From the NCBI GenBank assembly GCA_015066845.1, contig SVNO01000007.1, positions 1 to 45,925 of the forward strand: DNA of 45,925 bases, written 5' to 3'. The position numbers and the translations under genes were made by a program. The stretch comes from Ruminococcus sp. Lineage in GTDB: Bacteria; Bacillota; Clostridia; Oscillospirales; Ruminococcaceae. How positions within the stretch are numbered: the stretch's first letter is position 1; each line of letters opens with the position of its first letter. Shown here one piece after another: positions 22,567 to 30,865 of this stretch. The notes beneath the pieces are model-generated. The model did not search any database. It saw only the letters and a program-made list of their open reading frames with translations, and was not told the DNA's origin.

Positions 22567-24486
22567 TTATGAAAGCGTTTTCTCCAGCTTATCAAGCTCC
22601 TGCATCCAGAGATGCATGGACGCGTCACTGGGCATCCGGAAGCCCGTTCTGGGCGAAAGTCCGACACTGCCCACCCCCACCCCATCGGGCAGGCAGGAAC
22701 GCTTGAACTGCTGGGTAAAGAATCTTCTGTAAAAGGTTTTCAGCCACTTGAAAATCACTGCATCCTCGTATTCTTCTGCAAAAGCGTACTTTGCCATGCG
22801 GAAGATCTTCGCCGGCGCAAAGCCATGCCGGATGACATGGTACAGGAAAAAGTCGTGCAGTTCATAAGGGCCGACCAAATCCTCTGTTTTCTGTGCAATT
22901 TCGCCCTGCTTGTCAGGGGGGAGCAGTTCGGGGCTTACCGGTGTATCGAGAATATCCAGCAGAATCGCGGATAATTCCTCGCCGGAATGCTCTGCCTCAA
23001 AGCGTACCAGATGGCGCACAAGGGTTTTCGGAATCGAACCATTTACCCCGTAATTGCTCATATGGTCGCCATTATAGGTCGCCCACCCAAGCGCAAGCTC
23101 GGACAAATCACCTGTGCCGACCACAAGCCCGTTCACATCGTTGGCAATATCCATGAGAATCTGTGTGCGTTCCCGTGCCTGTGCGTTTTCATAGGCGGCA
23201 TTGTGGAGGCTCTCATCATGCCCGATGTCCTCGAAATGCTGACGGACGCTCGCTTCAATGCGAATCTCACGCAGACTGCTGCCGTATTTTTTCGCAAGCT
23301 CACAGGCATTCTGATAAGTGCGGTCGGTCGTGCCAAAGCACGGCATGGTGATGGTATGAATGCCGCTGCGGTCAAGTCCGAGCAAATCAAATGCGTGGGC
23401 AGTGACAATGAGAGCAAGGGTGGAATCGAGTCCGCCTGAAAGCCCCAGAACCGCGTTTTTGCAGCCGATCGCCTGCATCCGCCGCATGAGTCCCACTGCC
23501 TGCATTTGCAGGATTTCCGCACATCTTACGGAACGGACGGCAGGATCTTCGGGGATGAAGGGATTCTTGGGAATGGGACGGGTGAGGGTGGTTTCCTCAA
23601 CTGCCATATCAAAGCTGTTCTTCATATAGTCATCATTCCGGGGAACACGTCTTGTCTGGAGGCGTTCTGCTTCGAGTCCTGCCGTATCAATCTCCGTAAT
23701 GGTAAGACCATTTGCAAACGCCTCAGCTTCCGCAAGAATCCTGCCGTTTTCGGCAACCAGATTCCGTCCGTCGAATACAAGGTCGGTGGTCGATTCCCCG
23801 ATGCCTGCATTGGCAAGGGCATAAGCACAGCAAAGGGAGGCAGATTTTGCCTGCACCATCATTTTGCGATATGCTGCTTTTCCTGCGGCGGCAGGGCTTG
23901 CAGAGAGGTTGAAAATCAATGCCGCACCATTTGCTGCAAGTGCCGCAGACGGTGCATCCGGTACATACAGATCCTCACAGATTTCTACGCCGAAATCAAA
24001 GCCGGAAAGCTGATTGCAGCAGAATGTCTGGTTGATTCCGAACAGCACAGGTTCTTCTCCGATATAAACAGCGTAATCCTCATCCTCTGCCGCTGTGAAC
24101 CAGCGGTTTTCTGAAGAATTTCCATAGCAGGGAATATTGCTTTTCGGCACGATGCCGAGGATATGTCCCTGATAAATCACAGCCGCACAGTTATACAGCC
24201 GGCTTTTCACACTGACGGGCAGACCAACAATGGAGATGATCTCCAGATCGCCGGTTTTCTCTACAATACGGCTCAGGTTTTCTTCCGCAGATTGCAGAAG
24301 TGTTTTCTGCAAAAACAAATCTCCGCAGGTGTAGCCCGTAATGGACAGCTCCGGAAAGCAGATGATCTTCACGCCCTGTGCATGAGCCTGTGAAATCAAC
24401 TCCAGAATTCTGCCCGTGTTATAGTCACAATCCCCCACACGCAGGTCGGGGGTGGCACAGGCGATTTTCAGAAATCCATCCTTCAT
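22567..24486 (-). CDS. nadE: Glutamine-dependent NAD+ synthetase
   Basis: Amidates nicotinic acid adenine dinucleotide to NAD+. 639 residues, the long two-domain form. The N-terminal nitrilase-type glutaminase has the catalytic Glu in CFPELSITGY and the nucleophilic Cys in GVEICEDLYVP. The C-terminal synthetase has the pyrophosphatase loop GLSGGLDSTLAL (about residue 349), with GTGDLSELALGW and YGVNGSIPKTLV. ATG 24486 is preferred to the TTG two codons earlier because AGAGG is 8 bases from it. Confidence 0.94.
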   Translation of the reverse strand: MKDGFLKIACATPDLRVGDCDYNTGRILELISQAHAQGVKIICFPELSITGYTCGDLFLQKTLLQSAEENLSRIVEKTGDLEIISIVGLPVSVKSRLYNCAAVIYQGHILGIVPKSNIPCYGNSSENRWFTAAEDEDYAVYIGEEPVLFGINQTFCCNQLSGFDFGVEICEDLYVPDAPSAALAANGAALIFNLSASPAAAGKAAYRKMMVQAKSASLCCAYALANAGIGESTTDLVFDGRNLVAENGRILAEAEAFANGLTITEIDTAGLEAERLQTRRVPRNDDYMKNSFDMAVEETTLTRPIPKNPFIPEDPAVRSVRCAEILQMQAVGLMRRMQAIGCKNAVLGLSGGLDSTLALIVTAHAFDLLGLDRSGIHTITMPCFGTTDRTYQNACELAKKYGSSLREIRIEASVRQHFEDIGHDESLHNAAYENAQARERTQILMDIANDVNGLVVGTGDLSELALGWATYNGDHMSNYGVNGSIPKTLVRHLVRFEAEHSGEELSAILLDILDTPVSPELLPPDKQGEIAQKTEDLVGPYELHDFFLYHVIRHGFAPAKIFRMAKYAFAEEYEDAVIFKWLKTFYRRFFTQQFKRSCLPDGVGVGSVGLSPRTGFRMPSDASMHLWMQELDKLEKTLS

Positions 24487-24534
24487 TTGCAAAACCTCTT
24501 TTCTTCTGTGCTGTCAGAATCGTTCGCTATCTTT

Positions 24535-24563
24535 AGTATACCATAAATGACAGGCATATGCAA
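24535..24563 (-). promoter_or_regulatory. nadE promoter
   Basis: In minus orientation TTGCAT (24558-24563) and TATACT (24535-24540) with a 17-bp spacer. Confidence 0.72.
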
Positions 24564-24606
24564 GTACTGGAATGGAAATTTCAGATTTATTCATAAATCC
24601 CACAAG

Positions 24607-24636
24607 AAAAACCCCCTCCCTTTGCAGGAGAGGGGG
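24607..24636 (-). terminator. Terminator of the padR-DUF2812 operon
   Basis: In minus orientation CCCCCTCTCC pairs with GGGAGGGGG across a TGCAAA loop and is followed by TTTTT. Confidence 0.82.
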
Positions 24637-24642
24637 CACAGC

Positions 24643-25200
24643 TTACTCGTAGATACTCTGTTCTTTTTTCAGCTTCCGTGTTTTCCCGAGAATCTTGAGC
24701 ATACCCAATATCAGCAATACGCCCAGAAGAAGATTGATGCAGCCTGTAAAGAAATTGAAAGGGGAAACGACGCTGCACATCCCCCAGCCCAGACTGACGT
24801 TTTGTATGCCGACGCCGATATTCAAGAGTGAAATCGGAATGAACATTGCATTGAGGCGATTGAGATGCTTGATTTTATTTGCATAATCGGAAAAAATCTC
24901 AAACTCGCCGAGCGCGCGTTCCTTTCTCAGATACACCCAGCGCATGTACGAGCCGACCTGCTCTATGCCCGTTTCCTCCAGAAATTCCAGATAGGATTCA
25001 CTTTCGGGATGACATGGTGCGTGTTCCAGAAATTCCAGACGGTAGAGGTATTTCTGCGGTTCGGTCTTTTCAAATTCATAGGTGCAGAGCCAGAAATGGA
25101 AGCTCACCATCGCCCAGCCCTTTGCTGCCATCTCATTGAGCCATTTTTCTTCCTTTTCAAAATCCCATGCAAAGAACCATTTGTGTACTTTTTTTCTCAT
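24643..25200 (-). CDS. DUF2812 membrane protein
   Basis: 185 residues from ATG 25200, with GGAGG upstream. The N-terminal DUF2812 part has VHKWFFAWDFEKEEKWLNEM, AAKGWAMVSFHFWLCTYEFE and YLEFLEETGIEQVGSYMRW. Two membrane helices follow (about 120-140 and 145-170), and the tail is basic. DUF2812 proteins are often encoded next to PadR regulators, as here: the start lies one base after the padR stop. Function unknown; a stress-responsive membrane role is only a guess. Confidence 0.82.
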   Translation of the reverse strand: MRKKVHKWFFAWDFEKEEKWLNEMAAKGWAMVSFHFWLCTYEFEKTEPQKYLYRLEFLEHAPCHPESESYLEFLEETGIEQVGSYMRWVYLRKERALGEFEIFSDYANKIKHLNRLNAMFIPISLLNIGVGIQNVSLGWGMCSVVSPFNFFTGCINLLLGVLLILGMLKILGKTRKLKKEQSIYE

Positions 25201-25201
25201 G

Positions 25202-25519
25202 TCAGTTTCCTCCCAGAATTCGTTTGCCGTTTTCGACCAGTTCTTCAAGCCGTGCAAGCTCTCCATGCAGCACCTCACGTCCGCTGTCCGTGATGACATA
25301 TTCCTTTTTCCGGCTGTTTTTTTCGCCAGGAAGTGCCGTGATCCACTCCTTTTCAAGCATTGTGTTAATTGCACCGTACAGCGTTCCGGCGGCAAGCTTT
25401 ACACGTCCGTGCGACAGTTCCTCGGCATTCTGCATGATGCCGTAACCATGCATGGGAGTGATGAGCGACAGCAGGATATAGTATACGGCTTCTGTCAATG
25501 CTCCGTTTCCAAAATTCAT
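25202..25519 (-). CDS. PadR-family transcriptional regulator
   Basis: 105 residues. Winged-helix fold: LTEAVYYILLSLITPMHGYGI, LAAGTLYGAINTML, then KKEYVITDSGREVL, typical of the short PadR-s2 type that dimerises through a C-terminal helix. ATG 25519 is chosen because AGGAGG is 6 bases away; the ATG two codons earlier touches it. It is the first gene of a two-gene operon with DUF2812. Three 15-base repeats lie between its promoter and ribosome-binding site, suggesting autoregulation. Confidence 0.9.
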   Translation of the reverse strand: MNFGNGALTEAVYYILLSLITPMHGYGIMQNAEELSHGRVKLAAGTLYGAINTMLEKEWITALPGEKNSRKKEYVITDSGREVLHGELARLEELVENGKRILGGN

Positions 25520-25534
25520 GTGCATCCTCCTTTA

Positions 25535-25579
25535 TCGGAATCCGTTCTATCTGTTTCCGTTATATCGGCTTCCGTTATA
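25535..25579. repeat. Three tandem 15-base repeats in the padR leader
   Basis: Units at 25535-25549, 25550-25564 and 25565-25579 share the plus-strand pattern TCNGNNTCCGTTNTA. A related ATTCCGATATAG sits between the -35 and -10 boxes. Probably multiple half-sites for the PadR protein. Confidence 0.6.
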
Positions 25580-25582
25580 TGT

Positions 25583-25611
25583 ATTATATCACATTCCGAT
25601 ATAGTTGTCAA
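25583..25611 (-). promoter_or_regulatory. padR promoter
   Basis: In minus orientation TTGACA (25606-25611) and TATAAT (25583-25588), 17-bp spacer, both perfect. A CGGAAT-containing half-site fills the spacer. Confidence 0.83.
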
Positions 25612-25633
25612 GGGGTTTTGAAAATTTTTTCTG

Positions 25634-25678
25634 AAAAAAGCAATAATAATGCGCCCCTGCTGAAAGCAAAGACGCATT
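25634..25678 (-). terminator. Possible terminator of the ABC permease operon
   Basis: In minus orientation AATGCG pairs with CGCATT, with an inner TGCT/AGCA stem and an internal loop. It is followed by a T-rich tail ending in six T. Weaker than the other terminators here. Confidence 0.4.
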
Positions 25679-25712
25679 GCGGTATATTGAGCTGCCTCCG
25701 CAAGTCTGGGGG

Positions 25713-26366
25713 CTATAGCTCCTTTTCTTTTATCCACTTCCTGCCCATCACATACAGCACAGACGTTACAATAAGAGCAATGACTGCTACAATGGTGAGG
25801 GTGAGAATGGAGGCAGCATCCGTTTCAAAGCAGGTGCGAAATGCGTCTGCCGTACATCCAAGAGATATTAGTATCCATGAGATGGAGAAGATCATACCGG
25901 TTTTCGCAAGTCCCAGACGGATGCACAAGGCATTGATACAGATACCCGTCAAGCTCGAAACAAGTATGCCGATTCCTGCTGCGCTGAATAACCAGCCAAA
26001 TATTGCAAGGGTGAATTCCCCGAATGCCAGCGCGGAAATCAGTGCAATGAAAATACCCATGACTGCCATTGCCGCCGTGCAGAGAAAATGCATTGCAATC
26101 CGTGCATGGTAGCATTCCAGACGATGCAAGGGCATCGTAAAGCCCTGCCGCAGCCAGCCCGACTGCTCATCATGAGAGAGTGCAAATAGTTCCATAGCCA
26201 TGCCGAAAATGATGTTGAAAACAACGGGGAGCATGTACACAGGCTCATCCGTATTGGCAAGCGTCACAACTGCCATCATCCCGAACAATCCTATCTCTAT
26301 GATAATGAGGGCTATTTTGCAAGTGCGCAGAACGATGCAAAAATCTTTATAAATCAGTCCTTTCAT
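25713..26366 (-). CDS. ABC-2 type permease, tandem copy 4
   Basis: 217 residues, six predicted membrane segments. It starts MKGLIYKDF and ends YVMGRKWIKEKEL, the same ends as the three upstream copies. The interior contains SHDEQSGWLRQGFTMP followed by a YHAR motif, equivalent to DEQSGW...YHAK in the paralogues. Last gene of the operon, 9 bases after copy 3. Most divergent of the four (Arg replaces Lys in the YHAK box). Confidence 0.8.
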   Translation of the reverse strand: MKGLIYKDFCIVLRTCKIALIIIEIGLFGMMAVVTLANTDEPVYMLPVVFNIIFGMAMELFALSHDEQSGWLRQGFTMPLHRLECYHARIAMHFLCTAAMAVMGIFIALISALAFGEFTLAIFGWLFSAAGIGILVSSLTGICINALCIRLGLAKTGMIFSISWILISLGCTADAFRTCFETDAASILTLTIVAVIALIVTSVLYVMGRKWIKEKEL

Positions 26367-26375
26367 ACTATCACC

Positions 26376-27020
26376 TTACAATTCCTTTTCTTTTATCCAC
26401 TTTCTGCCAAGCAGGTACATGGTACTGAATGCACCAATCAAAAGCACCGCTTCAATGGGGAGAATCAGCTGTAAATCCTGATTCCGCGCGAAAAACAGTG
26501 CGGCAATAATGCCGCCGAGGATGGCGAGAAACAGCATCATGAATGTGTAGCTCCTTTGTGCGCCGAATTTGATGGCAAGCGGTACATTGATGATTCCTAT
26601 CAGAAAAAAACAGAGAAACTGTAAAACAAACGTTACCAGTATTTCACCAAGCAGACCTGCTGTCAGAATGCCTGTCACTGCCGTGAGAAGAATGCTGATG
26701 ACAAGTCCTAACAAACCGCCGGCGCAGACATTGATTCCATGCGTCAGGAGCTTTGCATGGTAGTACTGTGTCCGGCTGACGGGATTTGTCAGGGCAAATC
26801 CCATCCATCCCGATTGTTCATCATAGCTTAAGCAAGTGTTGATCATCATCATGCCCATCACCATGCACATGAGCAGCGGCATACGATGAATATGGGTCAA
26901 ATCATCCTCCGCGAGTGAAACGATAACCGGAAGTGCAATGACGCACAGAAGTGCCAAGAATTTCATGCGGCGGAATGCAAGAAGCTCCGTCATGATGTCC
27001 TTGTAAATCAAACCTTTCAT
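26376..27020 (-). CDS. ABC-2 type permease, tandem copy 3
   Basis: 214 residues, six membrane segments, MKGLIYKDIM at the start and YLLGRKWIKEKEL at the end. The conserved cytoplasmic box is LSYDEQSGWMGFALTNPVSR with YYHAKLLTHG. The ribosome-binding site is formed with the previous gene's stop: TAA followed by GGTGATGAT and ATG. It presumably pairs with the ATPase encoded at the head of the operon. Confidence 0.82.
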   Translation of the reverse strand: MKGLIYKDIMTELLAFRRMKFLALLCVIALPVIVSLAEDDLTHIHRMPLLMCMVMGMMMINTCLSYDEQSGWMGFALTNPVSRTQYYHAKLLTHGINVCAGGLLGLVISILLTAVTGILTAGLLGEILVTFVLQFLCFFLIGIINVPLAIKFGAQRSYTFMMLFLAILGGIIAALFFARNQDLQLILPIEAVLLIGAFSTMYLLGRKWIKEKEL

Positions 27021-27029
27021 ATCATCACC

Positions 27030-27665
27030 TTAGAGTTCCTTTTCTTTTACCCACTTTCTGCCCAGCAGGTACAACCCGACGAGAAACAGTACGCCAAGGA
27101 TGAGAAGGAGCAGGAGGGAAATGTCATCGAATGCCGCAAGCGCAATGATGAAAACGATCATAAACGCAATCAGGCTGAACAAAAACACACAAAGTCCTTT
27201 CGTCATGCCGAATTTCAGAATGAACGGAATACAGAGTGACCATCCTAAGCCGAAAATCGGTGCAATAACGATCGAAAGTCCAAGGATTTCTTTGAACACT
27301 TCCCATGTCAGAATGCCTGTCACTGCCGAGAATGTCACACTCAGCAGAAAGCCCAGTATTCCGCTGCCAGCCATGGCAACCAGAGTGGTCAGAATTTTTG
27401 CATGGTAGTACTGTATCCGATGAATGGGGCTTGTCATGGCGTGTTTCATCCATCCGCATTTCTCGTCATAGCCGAATGCGCTTGACAGTATACCAAGGGG
27501 AATGGAGAAAGCGAAAAGAATCGGACATTCGTAGATTCTGCTTGTATCATCCTGAATCCATGCGAGCACAAGCGGCATTGCAATGCACAATATGAGCATC
27601 AACAGCCAGTACCGCCGTAAATCGTTCAGACCGACGGTAATGTCCTTGTAAATCAAACCTTTCAT
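27030..27665 (-). CDS. ABC-2 type permease, tandem copy 2
   Basis: 211 residues. MKGLIYKDITVGL start, YLLGRKWVKEKEL end, FGYDEKCGWMKHAMTSPIHR and YYHAKILT in the middle. Six membrane segments. It begins 9 bases after copy 1 with the same TAA-GGTGATGAT-ATG junction, so the junctions themselves are near-identical DNA and possible recombination points. Confidence 0.82.
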   Translation of the reverse strand: MKGLIYKDITVGLNDLRRYWLLMLILCIAMPLVLAWIQDDTSRIYECPILFAFSIPLGILSSAFGYDEKCGWMKHAMTSPIHRIQYYHAKILTTLVAMAGSGILGFLLSVTFSAVTGILTWEVFKEILGLSIVIAPIFGLGWSLCIPFILKFGMTKGLCVFLFSLIAFMIVFIIALAAFDDISLLLLLILGVLFLVGLYLLGRKWVKEKEL

Positions 27666-27674
27666 ATCATCACC

Positions 27675-28316
27675 TTAAAACTCTTTCTCCAGCATCCACT
27701 TTCTGCCCAGCAGGTACATCGTCACACCAACACCAATGCCGAGTACAAGTATGCTGATGTTGGCAATGGGGGAGGATTCTCCCAGAATATTGATGCCTGT
27801 GCCAAGGAGTACAACGCCCGTAACGGTCATCATCATCACCATAGAACCTTTCTGTACGCCGAATTTCAGCATGAGGGGTGTGGTAACCAATCCCACCAAC
27901 AGCAGCACGCAAAGCATTCCGAGGGCAGAGGAGAGATTATTTGTGAAAACTTCCGCGGAAAGCTGTCCGAGTACAATTGCAATGACCGTGGAAATGGCAA
28001 AGCCCAAGAGCGAACCGCAGAGAACATTCATCACATGCGTGAGGAACTTTGCATGGAAATACTGGATACGGGTGACGGGATTTGTCATGGCATAGCGCAT
28101 CCATTCCGAACGCTCATCGCAGCCGTAGGTGGTGTTGATCATGACCATGGAGATGACGGGGCACATCATCAGGGGCATGGCATAGGAATGCGATATATCA
28201 TCACTTGTCAGCGCAAAGAGCACCGGCATACCAACCATACAGAGAAGATAATACAATGCAAGCCGGCGCAGCTCATGCATCTCTAACATAATATCCTTGT
28301 AAACTAATGCTTTCAT
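27675..28316 (-). CDS. ABC-2 type permease, tandem copy 1
   Basis: 213 residues. MKALVYKDIMLEM start, YLLGRKWMLEKEF end, YGCDERSEWMRYAMTNPVTR and YFHAKFLTHVMN in the middle. Six membrane segments. The ATG overlaps the stop of the ATPase gene by 4 bases (ATGA), so its product should be made in step with the ATPase. Role inferred: one of four possible membrane partners of a single nucleotide-binding subunit. Confidence 0.83.
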   Translation of the reverse strand: MKALVYKDIMLEMHELRRLALYYLLCMVGMPVLFALTSDDISHSYAMPLMMCPVISMVMINTTYGCDERSEWMRYAMTNPVTRIQYFHAKFLTHVMNVLCGSLLGFAISTVIAIVLGQLSAEVFTNNLSSALGMLCVLLLVGLVTTPLMLKFGVQKGSMVMMMTVTGVVLLGTGINILGESSPIANISILVLGIGVGVTMYLLGRKWMLEKEF

Positions 28317-29176
28317 GTCCGTTCTCCTTTTACTGTCAGCAGCATAATTTCGTCAATCGTTGCATTGTCAATCACCAGATGGGGAAATTCACGTTTCAGT
28401 GCATCCCGATGCTCCACGAGCATTTCATAGCTGCAATCGTTCTTGCGCCATGCAATGCAGCCGGCATTCTTCACATTGGCAAAGTCCTTTTCACCGCAGC
28501 GGACAATACCGTACTGGTACAGCAGTGCATCCTTTTCCTTGGAAAATGCAATCTGTCCCTTGTTGATAAAGGTAATGTAATCAGCAACCTTTTCCAAATC
28601 TGTTGTAATATGGCTGGAAATAATGATGGTGTGCTGTTCGTCCTGTACAAATTCCAGAAACAGTTCAAGAAGCTCATCCCTTGCGATCGGGTCAAGTCCT
28701 GCGGTCGGTTCGTCAAGAATCAGGAGCTTTGCATTATGGGACATGGCATAGGCAAGATTCAGTTTCATTTTCATACCCTTGGAAAGCGTCTTGACCTCTG
28801 CTTTTTCAGGGAGTTCAAAGCGTGTGACAAGCTCCTGAAATCGTGCAGCGTCCCAGTTCTTGTAGGTGTATTTTCCGATATTGCCCACCTGCTTGACCGT
28901 AAGGATTTCCGGGAAGCACAGCGTATCAAATGCAACACCCATTTCTGCCTTGAGTGCGGTGTCCTTATCCTGAAGGGGCTTTCCCCAGAACAGTACCTCG
29001 CCGCCGTCCTTGTGGATCAGGTTGAGCATTGCCTTGAACAATGTACTCTTACCTGCACCGTTTTCGCCGACAATGCCCATAATGCAGCCATCCGGTACGG
29101 AAAAGCTGACATCGGAAAGGGTGAATCTTTCATATTTTTTTGTAATATTTTTTACCTCAACTGCGAATTCCATCAT
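28313..29176 (-). CDS. ABC transporter ATP-binding protein (YtrB-like)
   Basis: 287 residues. Walker A GENGAGKST, Q-loop region VAFDTLCFPEI, signature LSKGMKMKLNLA (a degenerate LSGGQ common in this subfamily), Walker B LLILDEPTAGLD and the H-loop His in IISSHITTD. The C-terminal 70 residues are an extra domain. The start overlaps the GntR stop by 4 bases. In Bacillus the related YtrB works with YtrC/YtrD permeases and is induced by cell-wall antibiotics. The substrate here is unknown. Confidence 0.9.
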   Translation of the reverse strand: MMEFAVEVKNITKKYERFTLSDVSFSVPDGCIMGIVGENGAGKSTLFKAMLNLIHKDGGEVLFWGKPLQDKDTALKAEMGVAFDTLCFPEILTVKQVGNIGKYTYKNWDAARFQELVTRFELPEKAEVKTLSKGMKMKLNLAYAMSHNAKLLILDEPTAGLDPIARDELLELFLEFVQDEQHTIIISSHITTDLEKVADYITFINKGQIAFSKEKDALLYQYGIVRCGEKDFANVKNAGCIAWRKNDCSYEMLVEHRDALKREFPHLVIDNATIDEIMLLTVKGERT

Positions 29177-29550
29177 TCGTCCTCCTCATAGAACAGTGTT
29201 AATAATTCAATCAATTTTCCAAGTGTAATACCGCTTCTTCGTGCAATCTCCGCGGCTTCCTGCAAATGCTCCTCTGCCTGCCGCTGCAATTCCTCCTGTA
29301 CCAGTGCCGAACCGCCTGCGGAAATAAAACTTCCTCTGCCAACGGTCGTTTCAATGAATCCGTCACGCTGCAAATCCTCATAGGCATGTTGTACGGTGAT
29401 AACGCTGATGTGCAGCATTTTCGCCAATGCCCGCATGGACGGAATCGGGTCGCCGTGCTTGAGTTCTCCACGCATGACCTTTTCCTTGATTTGTGACGTG
29501 ATTTGCTCATAAATTGGCTTCTGGCTATTGGTACTGATGATAATTTCCAA
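29173..29550 (-). CDS. GntR-family regulator, YtrA subfamily
   Basis: 125 residues. Winged-helix DNA-binding part: PIYEQITSQIKEKVMRGELK, HGDPIPSMRALAKML, ITVQHAYEDLQRDGFIETT and GRGSFIS. A short helical C-terminal part without a ligand domain is typical of the YtrA subfamily. The start is TTG 29550, 7 bases after GGAGG; a longer frame upstream would run through the promoter. First gene of a six-gene operon with an ATPase and four permeases. Autoregulation is strongly suggested by the operator at 29577-29643. Confidence 0.88.
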   Translation of the reverse strand: MEIIISTNSQKPIYEQITSQIKEKVMRGELKHGDPIPSMRALAKMLHISVITVQHAYEDLQRDGFIETTVGRGSFISAGGSALVQEELQRQAEEHLQEAAEIARRSGITLGKLIELLTLFYEEDE

Positions 29551-29576
29551 ATGCTCACCTCCATATCGGATGTCGT

Positions 29577-29643
29577 AAGTGTACTTGAATGTCATGTAGT
29601 GTACTTACCTTACAAGTACATTATAGCACATTCAAGTACACTT
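29577..29643. promoter_or_regulatory. Four-half-site YtrA-type operator
   Basis: AGTGTACTT occurs at 29578-29586 and 29598-29606. The mirror forms AAGTACATT and AAGTACACT are at 29614-29622 and 29634-29642. The whole is symmetric about 29610. The inner pair matches AGTGTA-N13-TACACT, the YtrA operator consensus as I recall it, with one mismatch. The outer arms form a perfect 16-base inverted repeat (29577-29592 and 29628-29643). The right half overlaps the -10 and -35 boxes. Confidence 0.8.
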
Positions 29644-29648
29644 GTCAA
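29620..29648 (-). promoter_or_regulatory. Promoter of the GntR-ABC operon
   Basis: In minus orientation TTGACA (29643-29648) and TATAAT (29620-29625), 17-bp spacer, perfect hexamers embedded in the operator. Confidence 0.85.
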
Positions 29649-29682
29649 TAGGGAAATGCGATTTTTTTGAAAAAAATATCAG

Positions 29683-29711
29683 TTGACAATTTCCTGCTTC
29701 TGCGATACAAT
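29683..29711 (+). promoter_or_regulatory. hydE promoter
   Basis: TTGACA at 29683-29688 and TACAAT at 29706-29711 with 17 bp. It is divergent from and about 35 bases away from the GntR-operon promoter. Confidence 0.75.
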
Positions 29712-29772
29712 ATAAATAGGGCATCTCTGAAAACCGGATGCGCTGAATAATCCAGTGATACGAGGTAGCTAT

Positions 29773-30807
29773 ATGAATATCGTTGAACGACTCCGCTGCA
29801 ATGAAGATCTGACCGATACAGAGCTTGCAGAACTTCTGCAAACTGACAAATATGATGAGCAGCTGCGCATTGCAGCCGATGCAGTCCGCCGTGAGCATTA
29901 CGGCACGGATGTCTATATCCGTGGGCTGATTGAATTTACAAACTACTGCAAAAACGATTGTCTTTACTGCGGCATCCGCAGGAGCAACCGCTGTGCACAG
30001 CGTTACCGCCTGACCAAAGAGGAGATCCTCGAATGTTGTCAGGAGGGCTATGCACTGGGATTCCGCACCTTCGTATTGCAGGGCGGCGAGGACGCATATT
30101 ACACCGATGCACGCATTTGCGACATTGTATCTGCCATCCGCAGGAACTACCCCGACTGCGCCATCACGCTGTCTGTCGGGGAAAAGTCCCATGAAAGCTA
30201 TCAGGCATATTTTGACGCAGGAGCAAATCGCTACCTGCTGCGTCACGAAACTGCGACACCGGAGCATTACAGCCAGCTGCATCCAGCGGAGCTGACCTTT
30301 CCCAAAAGACGGGAATGCCTGTTTGACCTGAAAGCAATCGGCTATCAGGTAGGTGCAGGCTTTATGGTGGGCAGTCCGTTCCAGACGATGGAGCACATCA
30401 TTGCAGATTTGCGGTTTTTGCAGGAACTAAAGCCCGACATGATCGGCATCGGTCCATTCCTCAGCCATAAGGACACACCGTTCTGCGACTATCCGGATGG
30501 GGAGCTTGCGCTTGTCCTGCGGCTTCTGGGGATTCTGCGCCTGATGCATCCGCGCGTACTGCTGCCGGCGACCACGGCACTGGGGACGATGCATCCGCAG
30601 GGGAGGGAGCTTGGTTTGCAGACGGGGGCAAATGTCGTCATGCCGAATCTGTCACCGCAGAGTGTTCGGGAGAAGTACATGCTGTACGATAATAAAATCA
30701 GCACGGATGAGGAATCAGCGCAGAGTGTGCAGCGGCTTGCGCAGGCGGTAGAACGTGCCGGATATTGCGTAGTTACGGCGCGCGGCGATGCCAAAACGAA
30801 AAATTAG
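29773..30807 (+). CDS. hydE: [FeFe]-hydrogenase H-cluster maturase HydE (radical SAM)
   Basis: 344 residues. The radical-SAM cluster motif is CKNDCLYCG (Cys58, Cys62, Cys65) preceded by EFTNY. Other HydE elements are YRLTKEEILECC, FVLQGGEDAYYTD, the SAM-site region NRYLLRHETATPEHY, GFMVGSPFQTMEHI and IGIGPFLSHKDTP. It builds the organic part of the hydrogenase active-site cluster with HydF and HydG, which are not in this window. Start at ATG 29773, with GAGGT upstream; the longer frame lacks a ribosome-binding site. Biotin synthase and PylB are relatives, but the length and motifs favour HydE. Confidence 0.88.
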   Translation: MNIVERLRCNEDLTDTELAELLQTDKYDEQLRIAADAVRREHYGTDVYIRGLIEFTNYCKNDCLYCGIRRSNRCAQRYRLTKEEILECCQEGYALGFRTFVLQGGEDAYYTDARICDIVSAIRRNYPDCAITLSVGEKSHESYQAYFDAGANRYLLRHETATPEHYSQLHPAELTFPKRRECLFDLKAIGYQVGAGFMVGSPFQTMEHIIADLRFLQELKPDMIGIGPFLSHKDTPFCDYPDGELALVLRLLGILRLMHPRVLLPATTALGTMHPQGRELGLQTGANVVMPNLSPQSVREKYMLYDNKISTDEESAQSVQRLAQAVERAGYCVVTARGDAKTKN

Positions 30808-30827
30808 AGTGAGTTTGCAAAAAAATC

Positions 30828-30856
30828 TTGACAAATGCGTTTGGCTGTGGTATAAT
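30828..30856 (+). promoter_or_regulatory. tRNA-Leu promoter
   Basis: TTGACA at 30828-30833 and TATAAT at 30851-30856, 17-bp spacer, ending 9 bases before the tRNA. Confidence 0.82.
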
Positions 30857-30865
30857 AATACTGTT

